Source of the DNA: Opitutus sp. GAS368
GTDB taxonomy: Bacteria > Verrucomicrobiota > Verrucomicrobiia > Opitutales > Opitutaceae
NCBI RefSeq assembly: GCF_900104925.1
Contig: NZ_LT629735.1
Span: 2,264,291-2,328,290, forward strand
Length of the DNA stretch: 64,000 nt
Direction of reading: 5' to 3'
A program made the translations under genes and the position numbers. Positions 16,736-25,140 of the stretch are shown here, piece by piece. The first letter of the stretch is position 1, and each line of letters begins with the position of its first letter. The notes under the pieces are model-generated. The model made no database searches. It saw nothing but the letters and a program-made list of their open reading frames with translations, and was not told the DNA's origin.

Positions 16736-17590
16736 TCAGGTCGACCAGAAGGTGATGAAAAAAAGGACGGCGCGGTAAACCTGGAGCGAAAGATCGAACG
16801 CCAGGCCGAGCGCCAGCGCCTTGGCGAACGTGATCCAGCCGGTCTCCCGGTCGAACACCACGCGCCCGGCGCGGAAGAGATAGGCGGCCATGAGACCGAG
16901 CGTGAAGAGGATGATGCTTCCGCCCACGGCCTCGGCCGAGGGAAACACATTGATGGAGCGCAGCAGGCGCACCACCAGATTGGTGAGGGCCAGCGTCGCG
17001 CAGATCAGCAGCATCCAGAAAGCGCCGAAGTGGAGTGAAAAGACCAGGTGCGCGGCGAAAGGCCGCCGGTGCCGCCGGTAAACGGCCAGCACCGCGAGCG
17101 AGAACACCGGCACCACGAGGATGACGAGCGACTTGGCCAGGGTGATGGCCGCCGGGTCGAAGGTGGTGGCGTAGACCTCGGCCGTGACGGCGCGGGCGGC
17201 GAGGCGCGGTGCGACCAGGGCCTCGGCCCAGCCGTGATGCCAGGTGTAGTGCAGCTGCGTGTTGAGGTCCGTCGTCAGCGTGTTCGAGCCGACCAGCGGG
17301 TGGAGCAGAAAGAAAATCAGGTTCGCGATCAGGAAAAGCTGCAGCGGCGCAATATAGGGCTGGCGCCGGCCCCGCAGGTAGTCGGCGGTGAGCCGGCCCG
17401 GATGGGTGAGGAGGGAGCGCAGGGTCAGGAAGACTTTCCCGTCCGCGTTGGTGAAGGCCTCGAACAGGTGCTCGATGTAGCGGCGCAGGGTGTGATCCGC
17501 GGGTCCCATGCGCTTCTCGCCGCAGCGGGAGCAGTATTTGCCGGCCAGCGGTTCCGAGCAGTTCGCGCAGCGGACGGTGGATTCAGTCAT
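16736..17590 (-). CDS. DUF3667 membrane protein with zinc ribbon
   Basis: A 284-residue protein. The N-terminus has a two-Cys-pair zinc ribbon (CANCSEPLAGKYCSRCGEK), followed by a helical part (RRYIEHLFEAFTNADGKVFLT) and about five membrane helices. This is the DUF3667 architecture. Function is unknown. The ATG at 17590 places the zinc ribbon at residues 7-25; the frame continues upstream through the small basic gene but only as shadow sequence. Confidence 0.8.
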   Translation of the reverse strand: MTESTVRCANCSEPLAGKYCSRCGEKRMGPADHTLRRYIEHLFEAFTNADGKVFLTLRSLLTHPGRLTADYLRGRRQPYIAPLQLFLIANLIFFLLHPLVGSNTLTTDLNTQLHYTWHHGWAEALVAPRLAARAVTAEVYATTFDPAAITLAKSLVILVVPVFSLAVLAVYRRHRRPFAAHLVFSLHFGAFWMLLICATLALTNLVVRLLRSINVFPSAEAVGGSIILFTLGLMAAYLFRAGRVVFDRETGWITFAKALALGLAFDLSLQVYRAVLFFITFWST

Positions 17591-17649
17591 GGGTATAAAA
17601 AAGGCCGCCACGGCGGACGGCCTCTGCAATGGGACCGGCATGGACCGGA

Positions 17650-17769
17650 TCAGGTCTTCATGATGTTCCGGCCGGCGGGGCGGTTCTTGACGAGGCCCTT
17701 GCCGCCCTTGGATTTGGCGGCGCGATTCTTGGCGGCGGTCATGCGGCCGCCTCTGGTTTTCTTGGACAT
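17650..17769 (-). CDS. 39-residue small basic protein
   Basis: A very short gene reading MSKKTRGGRMTAAKNRAAKS and then GGKGLVKNRPAGRNIMKT, ending TGA at 17652-17650. Nearly half of the residues are Lys or Arg. A purine-rich AGAGAG lies about 10 bases before its ATG. Short basic proteins of this kind occur in Verrucomicrobia and are suspected to bind RNA or ribosomes, but the family link is unconfirmed. Confidence 0.6.
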   Translation of the reverse strand: MSKKTRGGRMTAAKNRAAKSKGGKGLVKNRPAGRNIMKT

Positions 17770-17948
17770 GGTATTTTCTCTCTGTGGTTGGATTGAGGAT
17801 ATTGCGTTTCGGTGCGCATGATGCCCGATCCTGCAGCCCTATTCTATTAGGTCTAACCCTACTGCGCTCAGGCCCAATCGGGAATTTCAGCAAACAGGGT
17901 TGGGAGAGAGACCGCAACCGGGCGGACCCGCCGTGGTCATCATAGGAC

Positions 17949-18875
17949 ATGAAACGATACCGTCTCTGCAGCCTGGGTCTGTGCGTGCTGGCTTCGGCTG
18001 GTGCAGCGGAGCCGGCGCCGAAGGAGCCGCCGGCGCCCGCTGCAAGTCCGGCCGATTCGCTTTACGAGACCGGCAAGGATCTTTTTGACGCACTGGCGCC
18101 GGCGGAAGTGAAGGCGCAGTTCGAGTTTCCGGACCGGGCGCAATGGGATGCGGTCGTGGGCCGCTTGCAAGCCGCGCTCGCTGGCGACGACCCGGCCGCG
18201 CTGGTGCAGCTTGAGCCGGATGTCCGGGCGGCGCTCGCCACCCTTCGCGCCATTCCGGGCAGCGAGGAATACCAAGGCTGGCTGGAGGAACGTCTGGACT
18301 ACATCGAAATGGCCAAGGAGATGGGCCGGACTCCCTCGCCTGAGCCGCCGGCCGGTCAGATTGTCCCCGGTTACAACCTTTGGTTGCGGCGCACGCAGGC
18401 CCGGGCGAGTCCGGCGTCCGCCCTGAAATATGTCCCGCTGCTGCAGCCGGTGTTTGTCGCCGGCGGTATACCCGGCGGGCTGGTCTGGCTGGCCGAGGTC
18501 GAATCGGGTTTCAACCCGGCCGCCCGCAGTCCCTCGGGCGCCCGCGGCCTGTTTCAACTGATGCCGGCCACCGCCCGGGAACTCGGCTTGCGGACATCTC
18601 TCCCCGACGAGCGCACGGATCCGCAGAAATCCGCGCAAGCGGCCGCGCATATGTTGCGCGCGCTCCAAGCCAGGTTTGGCGACTGGCCCCTGGCTCTCGC
18701 GGCCTACAATGCCGGGCCCGGGCGCGTGCAACGCGCACTGGACAAACAGCGGGCCAGCACTTTCGCCCAGATTGCGCCCGCTCTGCCGGTCGAAACCCGG
18801 ATGTATGTGCCGAAAGTGCTGGCGGTGCTGCAAGTCAGGGCGGGGATCATGCTGGCCGGCCCGGCCGGACGCTGA
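17949..18875 (+). CDS. lytic murein transglycosylase (SLT domain)
   Basis: A 308-residue exported protein with a signal peptide (residues 1-20, cut near ASAGAAEP). The C-terminal SLT/goose-lysozyme-like domain has ESGFNPAARSPSGARGLFQL (catalytic Glu) followed by MPATA and later AAYNAGPGRV. It would cleave peptidoglycan between MurNAc and GlcNAc in the periplasm. The ~130-residue N-terminal part has no recognised domain. Confidence 0.88.
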   Translation: MKRYRLCSLGLCVLASAGAAEPAPKEPPAPAASPADSLYETGKDLFDALAPAEVKAQFEFPDRAQWDAVVGRLQAALAGDDPAALVQLEPDVRAALATLRAIPGSEEYQGWLEERLDYIEMAKEMGRTPSPEPPAGQIVPGYNLWLRRTQARASPASALKYVPLLQPVFVAGGIPGGLVWLAEVESGFNPAARSPSGARGLFQLMPATARELGLRTSLPDERTDPQKSAQAAAHMLRALQARFGDWPLALAAYNAGPGRVQRALDKQRASTFAQIAPALPVETRMYVPKVLAVLQVRAGIMLAGPAGR

Positions 18876-18908
18876 TCCCCGAGGAGTCGCCCGTTGGCGA
18901 GCCCGCGG

Positions 18909-19670
18909 CTACTTCTTAGCGGTAGGCTTTTTCAACTGCGCGATTTCAAGCTCCGCCTTGGTCAGCTTGGCCTGCAAGTCGGTCCCTTTGGTCTGGCTCT
19001 CGGCCAGGTCCGTCCGGGTCTGGGCCAGGTCCCCCTTGGCCTTGTCCGCCTGGGTCTGCGCGACGGCGGTCTGGGCTTGGGCGACTTCGACTTCGCCCTG
19101 CCGCTTGAGCGAAGCCACCTTCGCTTCCTCCATCTGCGTCTGGAAACCGCTGGATCCCGCCCGGGCCTTGTCCAACTGGGCCTGCAACACATCGGCCCCG
19201 GCCTTGGCCTTGTCCTGCGCGTCCTTGAGCTGGAAAATTTCCGCCTTGTTCTCGTCCAGCTGCTTTTGCAGCCGGACCGACACGGCCTTGGCTTCATCGA
19301 GCTGAGCCTGCATCACCACGGCGCCTGATTCCACCTGCTCCACCCGGTTTTTGCCACTCTGGATGGTGTTGTCCCGGTCGGCAATCTTGCTCCAGAACAA
19401 ACCGAGGAGAATCAGGAGCGCCAGCGAGGTCACCGCATAGGCGATGGTCCACGGGGATGCGTCCTTCCGTCGCGTGGCGCCTTCTTCGTCGGAATTGGAG
19501 GTTTCGGTATCCGGCGCAGGGCCCTTCGGACGGGCGGGGGCTGAAGCCGTGGTCGGCGCAACGGCGGGGACCGTGGCGGGGGTGGTTGCCGAGGCGACTG
19601 CCGGAGCCCGGTTGGCGACCGGTGCGGGGACCTTTGTGGCGTCGGGAACGGGAACATCAGTTGTCGGCAT
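18909..19670 (-). CDS. Pro/Ala-rich membrane-anchored coiled-coil protein
   Basis: A 253-residue protein. Residues 1-65 are a Pro/Ala/Thr-rich low-complexity cytoplasmic tail, one membrane helix follows (IAYAVTSLALLILLGLFW, about 75-92), and residues 100-245 form a long coiled coil of Gln/Ala/Lys heptads (for example VMQAQLDEAKAVSVRLQKQL). No enzymatic motif is seen. It is convergent with the transglycosylase gene, ending 33 bp away. It could be a periplasmic spacer or scaffold protein; the function is unknown. Confidence 0.7.
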   Translation of the reverse strand: MPTTDVPVPDATKVPAPVANRAPAVASATTPATVPAVAPTTASAPARPKGPAPDTETSNSDEEGATRRKDASPWTIAYAVTSLALLILLGLFWSKIADRDNTIQSGKNRVEQVESGAVVMQAQLDEAKAVSVRLQKQLDENKAEIFQLKDAQDKAKAGADVLQAQLDKARAGSSGFQTQMEEAKVASLKRQGEVEVAQAQTAVAQTQADKAKGDLAQTRTDLAESQTKGTDLQAKLTKAELEIAQLKKPTAKK

Positions 19671-19750
19671 GGTGATATATACTAATTCGCACTGGAAATG
19701 GCGGCTATGGGGTTTAACCCGCTTCGTTGGTGCAGGACCTTCCTGCAGAC

Positions 19751-19990
19751 TTACCGGCGCCCGTCCTTTTTGTTGCCATCCTTCTGGTCGCTCCTGTCCT
19801 GCTTCAGCTCACTCTTGCTCTCCGGGCGCTTCCAGTTCTTGGGGTAACCGACGGCTTGTAGGCAGGCAGATACCAACCGACAGCATCGTTTAGCTTCACG
19901 CTTCCGAGGCGGCGGATAGCAATCTTGGCGTCTATCACCTGTTCCTTACTCAACCGGGTGTTGACGGCCTGATCCGGTGATTTCTCAAAC
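19751..19990 (-). pseudogene. possible decayed phage-integrase fragment
   Basis: Immediately 3' of tRNA-Ser, minus-strand reading gives RLSKEQVIDAKIAIRRLG and KLNDAVGWYLPAYKP. This looks like the N-terminal A..A..RL..(x)..L.DAV..YL region of tyrosine recombinases. After a frame change it continues YPKNWKRPESKSELKQDRSD to a stop at 19751. No catalytic domain is present. tRNA-Ser 3' ends are common phage or island attachment sites, which supports a remnant, but the match is by eye and short. Confidence 0.3.
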
Positions 19991-20022
19991 CCCGCTGCAG
20001 TCCTTACCTCACGGGAGTAAAC

Positions 20023-20112
20023 TGGCGGAGAGGGGGGGATTCGAACCCCCGATAGGCTTGCGCCTATACGTGCTTTCCAAGCACGCGCATTCGACCACTC
20101 TGCCACCTCTCC
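20023..20112 (-). tRNA. tRNA-Ser (GGA anticodon)
   Basis: The minus strand folds as a 90-base type II tRNA: acceptor GGAGAGG (20112-20106) pairs with the complement at 20027-20033, the anticodon arm is CGTGC-TTGGAAA-GCACG, there is a long variable arm, and the T loop is GGTTCGAATCC. The 3' CCA is encoded (20025-20023). The anticodon GGA reads UCC/UCU serine codons. Confidence 0.97.
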
Positions 20113-20131
20113 GTGACTGCGAAAGGGGTCG

Positions 20132-20161
20132 AGTTAAGGGAAAACCGGCGCCCCCGGTCAA
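20132..20161 (-). promoter_or_regulatory. candidate sigma-70 promoter of tRNA-Ser
   Basis: On the minus strand TTGACC (20161-20156) and TTAACT (20137-20132) are 18 bp apart and end 19 bp before the tRNA 5' end. This is a plausible -35/-10 pair with a short 5' leader. Confidence 0.5.
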
Positions 20162-20256
20162 CGGAAATTCCCGTCCTGAAAATTTCTCCTGAAATCGGCC
20201 GAAAGCGCCTTGCGTGAGGGGGGTGGGGTGGTAGCTTGGATCGATTTTTTACACAC

Positions 20257-20766
20257 ATGGTCACCGCCAGCCCGGAACTCGCCTATAACAGCAAAATCGA
20301 GGGGGACATCACTGTCACCCGGGCGGATGCCGCAATCAACTGGCTCCGGACAAACTCCATGTGGCCGATGCCCATGGGTCTGGCCTGCTGCGCCATCGAG
20401 CTCATGGCGACGGCCTCCAGCCGGTTCGACATCGCCCGCTTCGGCGCCGAGGTCATGCGCTTCTCCCCCCGCCAGTCCGACTGCATGATCGTGGCCGGCA
20501 CCGTCACCTACAAGATGGCCCCAGTGGTCCGCCGCATCTACGACCAGATGGCCGCCCCGAAATGGGTCATCGCCATGGGCGCCTGCGCCAGCTCGGGCGG
20601 CATGTATCGCAGCTACGCCACCCTGCAGGGCGTCGACCGCATCATTCCGGTGGACGTCTATGTCAGCGGCTGCCCGCCGCGCCCCGAGGCTTTGCTCGAC
20701 GCCCTCATGAAGCTCCAGGCCAAGGTCCGCGGCGAGCGCTCGGTATCGAAACTGCTCAGCGCCTGA
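20257..20766 (+). CDS. nuoB: NADH dehydrogenase subunit B
   Basis: A 169-residue complex I subunit that carries the N2 [4Fe-4S] cluster at the end of the electron path to quinone. Cluster cysteines are visible in GLACCAIE (tandem Cys), GACASSGG and [16 protein letters not shown] 21 bp upstream is possible, but the ATG at 20257 fits the family better. It is the first gene of the operon. In most operons nuoA comes first; here a tRNA lies upstream and no nuoA is seen. Confidence 0.97.
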   Translation: MVTASPELAYNSKIEGDITVTRADAAINWLRTNSMWPMPMGLACCAIELMATASSRFDIARFGAEVMRFSPRQSDCMIVAGTVTYKMAPVVRRIYDQMAAPKWVIAMGACASSGGMYRSYATLQGVDRIIPVDVYVSGCPPRPEALLDALMKLQAKVRGERSVSKLLSA

Positions 20767-20782
20767 CGCCCCGCCGCCACGC

Positions 20783-21403
20783 ATGACCACCGACGTCGAC
20801 CTTCCGACCGCCGTTAGCCAGCAATTTCCCTCGGCCGCGCCGCGCCCGAGCCTCGACTGCCCGGCCTTCAACGTCCCCGCCGGCGACGTCCTCGCGGTGC
20901 TGCAATACCTCCGCGACACCCAGGGCTACGATTTCCTGATGGATGTGACCGCGATCGACTGGAGCGCCGAGGCCGCCTCGCGCTTTACCGTCGTCTGGCA
21001 CGTCTACTCGAGCACGAAACACGCTTACGTCCGCGTCGCCGCTTCCTGCGAGTCCAACATCGAGCCGGCCATGCCGACCGCCACGGGCCTCTGGGCCGGC
21101 GCCGACTGGCACGAGCGCGAGACCTACGACATGTTCGGCATCAAGTTCACCGGCCACCCCGACCTGCGCCGCATCCTGATGTGGCCGGCCTACCCGTATT
21201 TCCCGCTCCGCAAGGAATTCCCGCTCGCCGGCCTGCCGACCGAGATGTCCGACGCCGACATCAACGCCGAGATCGGCGTCGGCGTGATCTCCGCCCCGAT
21301 GGCCGGCGGCCCGTTCGTGGCCACCCCGGGCGAGCCGATGAGCGACGCCGAGCCACGCGCCAAGGACGAGGCCTGGAACGAAAAACGCGAGAAACCCGAA
21401 TGA
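20783..21403 (+). CDS. nuoC: NADH dehydrogenase subunit C
   Basis: A 206-residue 30-kDa subunit of the peripheral arm. The signature WHERETYDMFGIKFTGHPDL with RRILMWPAY is intact. A ~45-residue C-terminal tail (after GLPTEMSD) extends beyond the core. It is separate from nuoD, unlike the fused NuoCD of enterobacteria. It begins 16 bp after nuoB. Confidence 0.95.
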   Translation: MTTDVDLPTAVSQQFPSAAPRPSLDCPAFNVPAGDVLAVLQYLRDTQGYDFLMDVTAIDWSAEAASRFTVVWHVYSSTKHAYVRVAASCESNIEPAMPTATGLWAGADWHERETYDMFGIKFTGHPDLRRILMWPAYPYFPLRKEFPLAGLPTEMSDADINAEIGVGVISAPMAGGPFVATPGEPMSDAEPRAKDEAWNEKREKPE

Positions 21404-21411
21404 ATTTCACA

Positions 21412-21500
21412 GGAGCAAACAGAGAGAACAGAGAACATGAATAACAACCATACTGACCGGGCTCTCCGCGGTTGCCTCCGTTCCCTCCTGTAAAAACTGT
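21412..21500. repeat. imperfect inverted repeat in nuoC-nuoD spacer
   Basis: ACAGGAGCAAACAGAGAGA on the left is mirrored by a right arm TTGCCTCCGTTCCCTCCTGT, about 35 bp apart, with a short tandem AACAGAG pattern in the left arm. It fills most of the 104-bp spacer. Confidence 0.6.
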
Positions 21501-21507
21501 CTGCCTA

Positions 21508-22740
21508 ATGGCCACCGATTTTTCCTATCCCGACGCTGCTGCGAAGACGGCGAACCTGCCCAAGGAGTTCGACCCGGAGAAGATGTCGCTCTCGATGGGC
21601 CCGTCGCACCCGTCCACCCACGGCGTGCTGCGCATCCAGTTCGAGCTCGATGGCGAGATCGTGACGAAGGCCGATCCGGTCGTCGGCTACCTGCACCGCG
21701 GCGACGAGAAGATCGCGGAGAACATGACCTACAACCAGTTCGTGCCCTACACGGACCGGCTGGACTACCTCGCCCCGCTCGCGAACAACATGGCCTACGC
21801 CATCGCCGTCGAGCGCCTCGCCGGCCTCGAGGTGCCGGCCCGCTGCCAGGCGATCCGCGTGCTCACCGCGGAGATGGCCCGCGTCTCGGCGCACCTGATG
21901 GGCCTCGGCGCCTACGGCATCGATGTCGGCGCGTGGACGGTGTTCATGTATTGCTTCGAGGAGCGCGAGAAACTCTACAAGCTCTTCGAGGAGCTGACCG
22001 GCGCCCGCTTCACCACCAGCTACACCCGCATCGGCGGCCTGCAGCGCGACGTGCCCGAGGGCTGGACGCAGAAGGTGGACGCGTTCTGCGACCAGTTCCT
22101 GCCGATCCTCGAGGAGATCCTCGGCCTGCTCTCGCGCAACAAGATCTTCCTCGACCGCACCGTCGATGTCGGCGTCATCTCGAAGGCCGACGCCATCGCC
22201 TACGGCCTCACCGGCCCGAACCTCCGCGGCTCCGGCGTGCCGAACGACCTGCGCAAGGACAAGCCCTACTCCGGCTACGAGAAATACGAATTCGACGTGC
22301 CCGTCGGCTCGAAGGGCGACTGCTACGACCGCTACCTCTGCCGCGGCGAGGAGATGAAGCAGTCCGTCCGCATCATCAGGCAGGTCGTGAAGAATTTTCC
22401 CGGCGGCGACTGGTATGCGAAGGACGCGCGCAAGATCTTCGCCCCGCCGAAGGACAAGGTGCTCACCTCGATGGAGGAACTCATCAACAACTTCATGATC
22501 GTGACCGAGGGTCCGCAGATGCCGGCCGGCGAGGTCTACTTCGAGGCCGAGAACCCGAAGGGCGTGCTCGGCTTCTACATCGTGAGCAAGGGCGGCGGCG
22601 TGCCCTACCGCATGAAGATCCGCAGCCCCTCGTTCTGCAACCTGTCCATCCTTCAGAAACTCTGCGTCGGCAACATGGTGTCCGACGTCGTCTCCATCCT
22701 CGGCTCGCTCGACTTCGTCATGGGCGAGTGCGACCGCTGA
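21508..22740 (+). CDS. nuoD: NADH dehydrogenase subunit D
   Basis: A 410-residue 49-kDa subunit that forms the quinone pocket with NuoB. Typical segments include MGPSHPSTHGVLR (quinone-site His), GYLHRGDEKIAE and the C-terminal SIDFVMGECDR-like SLDFVMGECDR. The ATG at 21508 is chosen; a longer non-ATG reading starts inside the repeat upstream. Confidence 0.97.
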   Translation: MATDFSYPDAAAKTANLPKEFDPEKMSLSMGPSHPSTHGVLRIQFELDGEIVTKADPVVGYLHRGDEKIAENMTYNQFVPYTDRLDYLAPLANNMAYAIAVERLAGLEVPARCQAIRVLTAEMARVSAHLMGLGAYGIDVGAWTVFMYCFEEREKLYKLFEELTGARFTTSYTRIGGLQRDVPEGWTQKVDAFCDQFLPILEEILGLLSRNKIFLDRTVDVGVISKADAIAYGLTGPNLRGSGVPNDLRKDKPYSGYEKYEFDVPVGSKGDCYDRYLCRGEEMKQSVRIIRQVVKNFPGGDWYAKDARKIFAPPKDKVLTSMEELINNFMIVTEGPQMPAGEVYFEAENPKGVLGFYIVSKGGGVPYRMKIRSPSFCNLSILQKLCVGNMVSDVVSILGSLDFVMGECDR

Positions 22741-22752
22741 CCCGGATTTTTT

Positions 22753-22840
22753 AACCACTAAACACACGAAATACACCAAATGAAGAACCAACCCGGAACA
22801 CCGGATTCCTTTCGTGGGTTTGGTGTATTTCGTGGTGACC
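22753..22840. repeat. CACGAA-type inverted element, nuoD-nuoE spacer
   Basis: The left arm starts AACCACTAAACACACGAAAT and continues to 22784; the right arm (22810-22840) is its near reverse complement, including GGTGTATTTCGTGGT. Each arm is itself a run of ~9-10-bp units. Related elements occur at 25031, 28224, 30035, 32057 and 41441. Confidence 0.85.
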
Positions 22841-22856
22841 GGTCTTTTCTGAGTTA

Positions 22857-23351
22857 ATGAATCTCAAACCCGCCACACTCTCGCAAATCGACGAGGTCAT
22901 CACCCATTACCCGGTGAAGCGCAGCGCCACGCTGCCGCTGCTGCACCTGGTGCAGGAGGATGTGGGCTGGATCTCCACCGAGGCCATCGAATGGATCGCC
23001 GCCAAGCTCGAGCTGCAGCCGATCAACGTCTACGAGGTGGTCACGTTCTACCCGATGTTCCGGCAGAAGCCGATCGGCCGCCGCCACATCAAGGTCTGCC
23101 GCACGCTTTCCTGCGCCCTCACCGGCGGCTACAAGACCTGCGAGGCCTTCCAGAAGGAGTTCGGCTGCCACCCGGGCGAGATCTCCGCCGACGGCGAGGT
23201 GACCATTGATTTTGTCGAGTGCCTCGCCAGCTGCGGCACCGGCCCGGTCGTCATGATTGACGACGACCTCCACGAGAAAGTCGACGCCGCCAGGGTGAAG
23301 GCCTTGAGCGACCAAATCCGCAACGCGGCAAAAGGCCGTCCGGCCACATGA
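22857..23351 (+). CDS. nuoE: NADH dehydrogenase subunit E
   Basis: A 164-residue 24-kDa subunit with a thioredoxin-like fold and the N1a [2Fe-2S] cluster. Cysteine ligands are in VCRTLSCALTGG and ECLASCGTGPVV, and VVTFYPMFRQKPIGRRHIKV is conserved. Its TGA overlaps the ATG of the next small gene (ATGA). Confidence 0.96.
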   Translation: MNLKPATLSQIDEVITHYPVKRSATLPLLHLVQEDVGWISTEAIEWIAAKLELQPINVYEVVTFYPMFRQKPIGRRHIKVCRTLSCALTGGYKTCEAFQKEFGCHPGEISADGEVTIDFVECLASCGTGPVVMIDDDLHEKVDAARVKALSDQIRNAAKGRPAT

Positions 23352-23656
23352 AAAAATATCGCATCCTCCAAATCCCGCCGGTGCGCTTCGGCATAGTGCT
23401 GGGGCTGATCAATGGCTTCATCGGCATGCTCGTGACCCCGGTGCTATTGGCCACCCTGGGCCTGGCGGCGACCTCGGCCGACCTGAACAATGCGATGCGC
23501 CTGCTGGGCATTCCGTGGCTTTTCGCCGGAGCCACGGCGCTCTTCATGCCGATCATCCACGCGGTCGGCGGCTTCGTCGTCGGCGTCCTCCTCGCCATGG
23601 TCTACAATTTCGCCTCCCGCTGGACCGGCGGCATCGAGATCGTCCTCAGCGAGTAA
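23348..23656 (+). CDS. small membrane protein inside nuo operon (DUF3566-like)
   Basis: A 102-residue protein with two long hydrophobic segments (about 15-42 and 55-85), ending YNFASRWTGGIEIVLSE. The C-terminal Gly-Gly-Ile-Glu pattern after a membrane helix recalls DUF3566-like proteins. It starts within the nuoE stop codon and ends 9 bp before nuoF, so it must be co-translated with complex I genes. No complex I subunit of this type is known to me. It may be a lineage-specific assembly or accessory factor (inference). Confidence 0.75.
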   Translation: MKKYRILQIPPVRFGIVLGLINGFIGMLVTPVLLATLGLAATSADLNNAMRLLGIPWLFAGATALFMPIIHAVGGFVVGVLLAMVYNFASRWTGGIEIVLSE

Positions 23657-23665
23657 TCATTTCCC

Positions 23666-25024
23666 ATGCCCGCTCCCGCCCAACGCCGCCTGATCTTCGC
23701 TCACATCGACGAGCCCGGCTACACCAATGACCTCGCCTGCTACCTCAGGCACGGCGGCTACGAGGTCATGAAGAAGGCGTTCACGCGCCCGCCGGCGGAG
23801 CTGATTGACGAGGTGAAGAAGTCCGGTCTGCGCGGCCGCGGCGGCGCCGGTTTCCCCTGCGGCGTCAAGTGGTCGCTGGTCGACCGCAAGAGCGGCAAGC
23901 CCATCTATCTCATCGTCAACGCCGACGAGTCCGAGCCGGGCACCTTCAAGGACCGCTACATCATGCACCAGGATCCGCACCAGCTGATCGAGGGCACGAT
24001 GATCTCCTGTTTCGCGAACAACGTGAAGCAGGCCTACATCTACATCCGCGGCGAGATGCCGCACGGCGCCCGCATCCTGGAGAAGGCCATCGCCGAGGCC
24101 CGCGCGGCGAATTTCGTCGGCCCGAACATCCTCGGCTCGGGCTACAGCTGCGAGATCTACGTCCACCGCGGCGCCGGCGCCTACATCTGCGGCGAGGAGA
24201 CCGGCCTGATCGAGTCGCTCGAGGGCAAGCGCGCCAACCCGCGCATCAAGCCGCCGTATTTCCCCGCGGTCCTCGGCCTCTACCAGTGCCCGACGATCGT
24301 CAACAATGTCGAGACGCTCTGCCACGTGAAGCACATCGCCGACTTCGGCGGCGAGGCCTACACGAAGATCGGCACGCCGAACAACACCGGCACGCGCATC
24401 TTCTGCGTCTCGGGCCATGTGCAGAAGCCGGGTTATTACGAGTTCGAGGCCGGCAAGATCACGCTGGGCCAGCTGCTCAACGAGGTCTGCGGCGGCCCGC
24501 TGCCGGGCCGCACGTTCAAGGCCGTCATCCCCGGCGGCTCGTCCGCCAAGATCATGCGCTTCGGCGAACGCTACAAGGGCAAGCGCAAGGTCGGCGCGGA
24601 CCTGGTCGACTACGACTGGGGCGTCGAGGACGTCCCGATGGATTTCGATTCGCTCGCCATGATCGGCACGATGGGCGGCTCGGGCGGCGTCATCGTGATG
24701 GACGACTCCGTCAACATGGTGGAGGCGCTGGCCAACATCAACGCGTTCTACTCGCACGAGAGCTGCGGCCAGTGCACGCCCTGCCGCGAGGGTTCGCTGT
24801 GGATGAAGAAGATCACCACCCGCATGGTGCACGGCACCGCGCGCCCCGAGGACGCCGCCCTGCTCAAGGGCGTGGCCGACCAGATCCCCGGCCGCACGAT
24901 CTGCGCGTTCGGCGAAGCCTGCTCATGGCCGACCCAGAGCTTCATCGCGAAGTTCGGCGACGAGTTCAAAAACTACCACGAGACGAAGAAGACCGCGTCG
25001 CCCGCGGCCGCCCCCTTGATCTGA
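23666..25024 (+). CDS. nuoF: NADH dehydrogenase subunit F
   Basis: A 452-residue 51-kDa flavoprotein that binds NADH, FMN and the N3 [4Fe-4S] cluster. GLRGRGGAGFPCGVKW, NADESEPGTFKDR, GAGAYICGEETGLIES and the cluster motif ESCGQCTPCREGS are all present. The length is normal. The C-terminal ~15 residues are Ala/Pro-rich. Confidence 0.97.
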   Translation: MPAPAQRRLIFAHIDEPGYTNDLACYLRHGGYEVMKKAFTRPPAELIDEVKKSGLRGRGGAGFPCGVKWSLVDRKSGKPIYLIVNADESEPGTFKDRYIMHQDPHQLIEGTMISCFANNVKQAYIYIRGEMPHGARILEKAIAEARAANFVGPNILGSGYSCEIYVHRGAGAYICGEETGLIESLEGKRANPRIKPPYFPAVLGLYQCPTIVNNVETLCHVKHIADFGGEAYTKIGTPNNTGTRIFCVSGHVQKPGYYEFEAGKITLGQLLNEVCGGPLPGRTFKAVIPGGSSAKIMRFGERYKGKRKVGADLVDYDWGVEDVPMDFDSLAMIGTMGGSGGVIVMDDSVNMVEALANINAFYSHESCGQCTPCREGSLWMKKITTRMVHGTARPEDAALLKGVADQIPGRTICAFGEACSWPTQSFIAKFGDEFKNYHETKKTASPAAAPLI

Positions 25025-25030
25025 TTTTTT

Positions 25031-25121
25031 AACCACGAATGGACACAAATGCACACGAATCAAGTGAGACTAGGAAGGCGCCCATGGCCCATTCGTGTCT
25101 CTTCGTGTCCATTCGTGGTTT
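25031..25121. repeat. ACGAAT-type inverted element, nuoF-nuoG spacer
   Basis: The left arm AACCACGAATGGACACAAAT (25031 on) carries ~10-bp tandem units, and the right arm at 25091-25121 ends CCATTCGTGGTTT, its mirror. It fills the 116-bp gap between nuoF and nuoG. Confidence 0.9.
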
Positions 25122-25140
25122 CTAATCCTCCTTTCCAGAG

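Noticed and set aside
19804-20106. A 100-codon minus-strand frame starting inside tRNA-Ser
   Set aside because: Its first 28 codons are the tRNA itself. Only the later part is kept, as a possible integrase relic.
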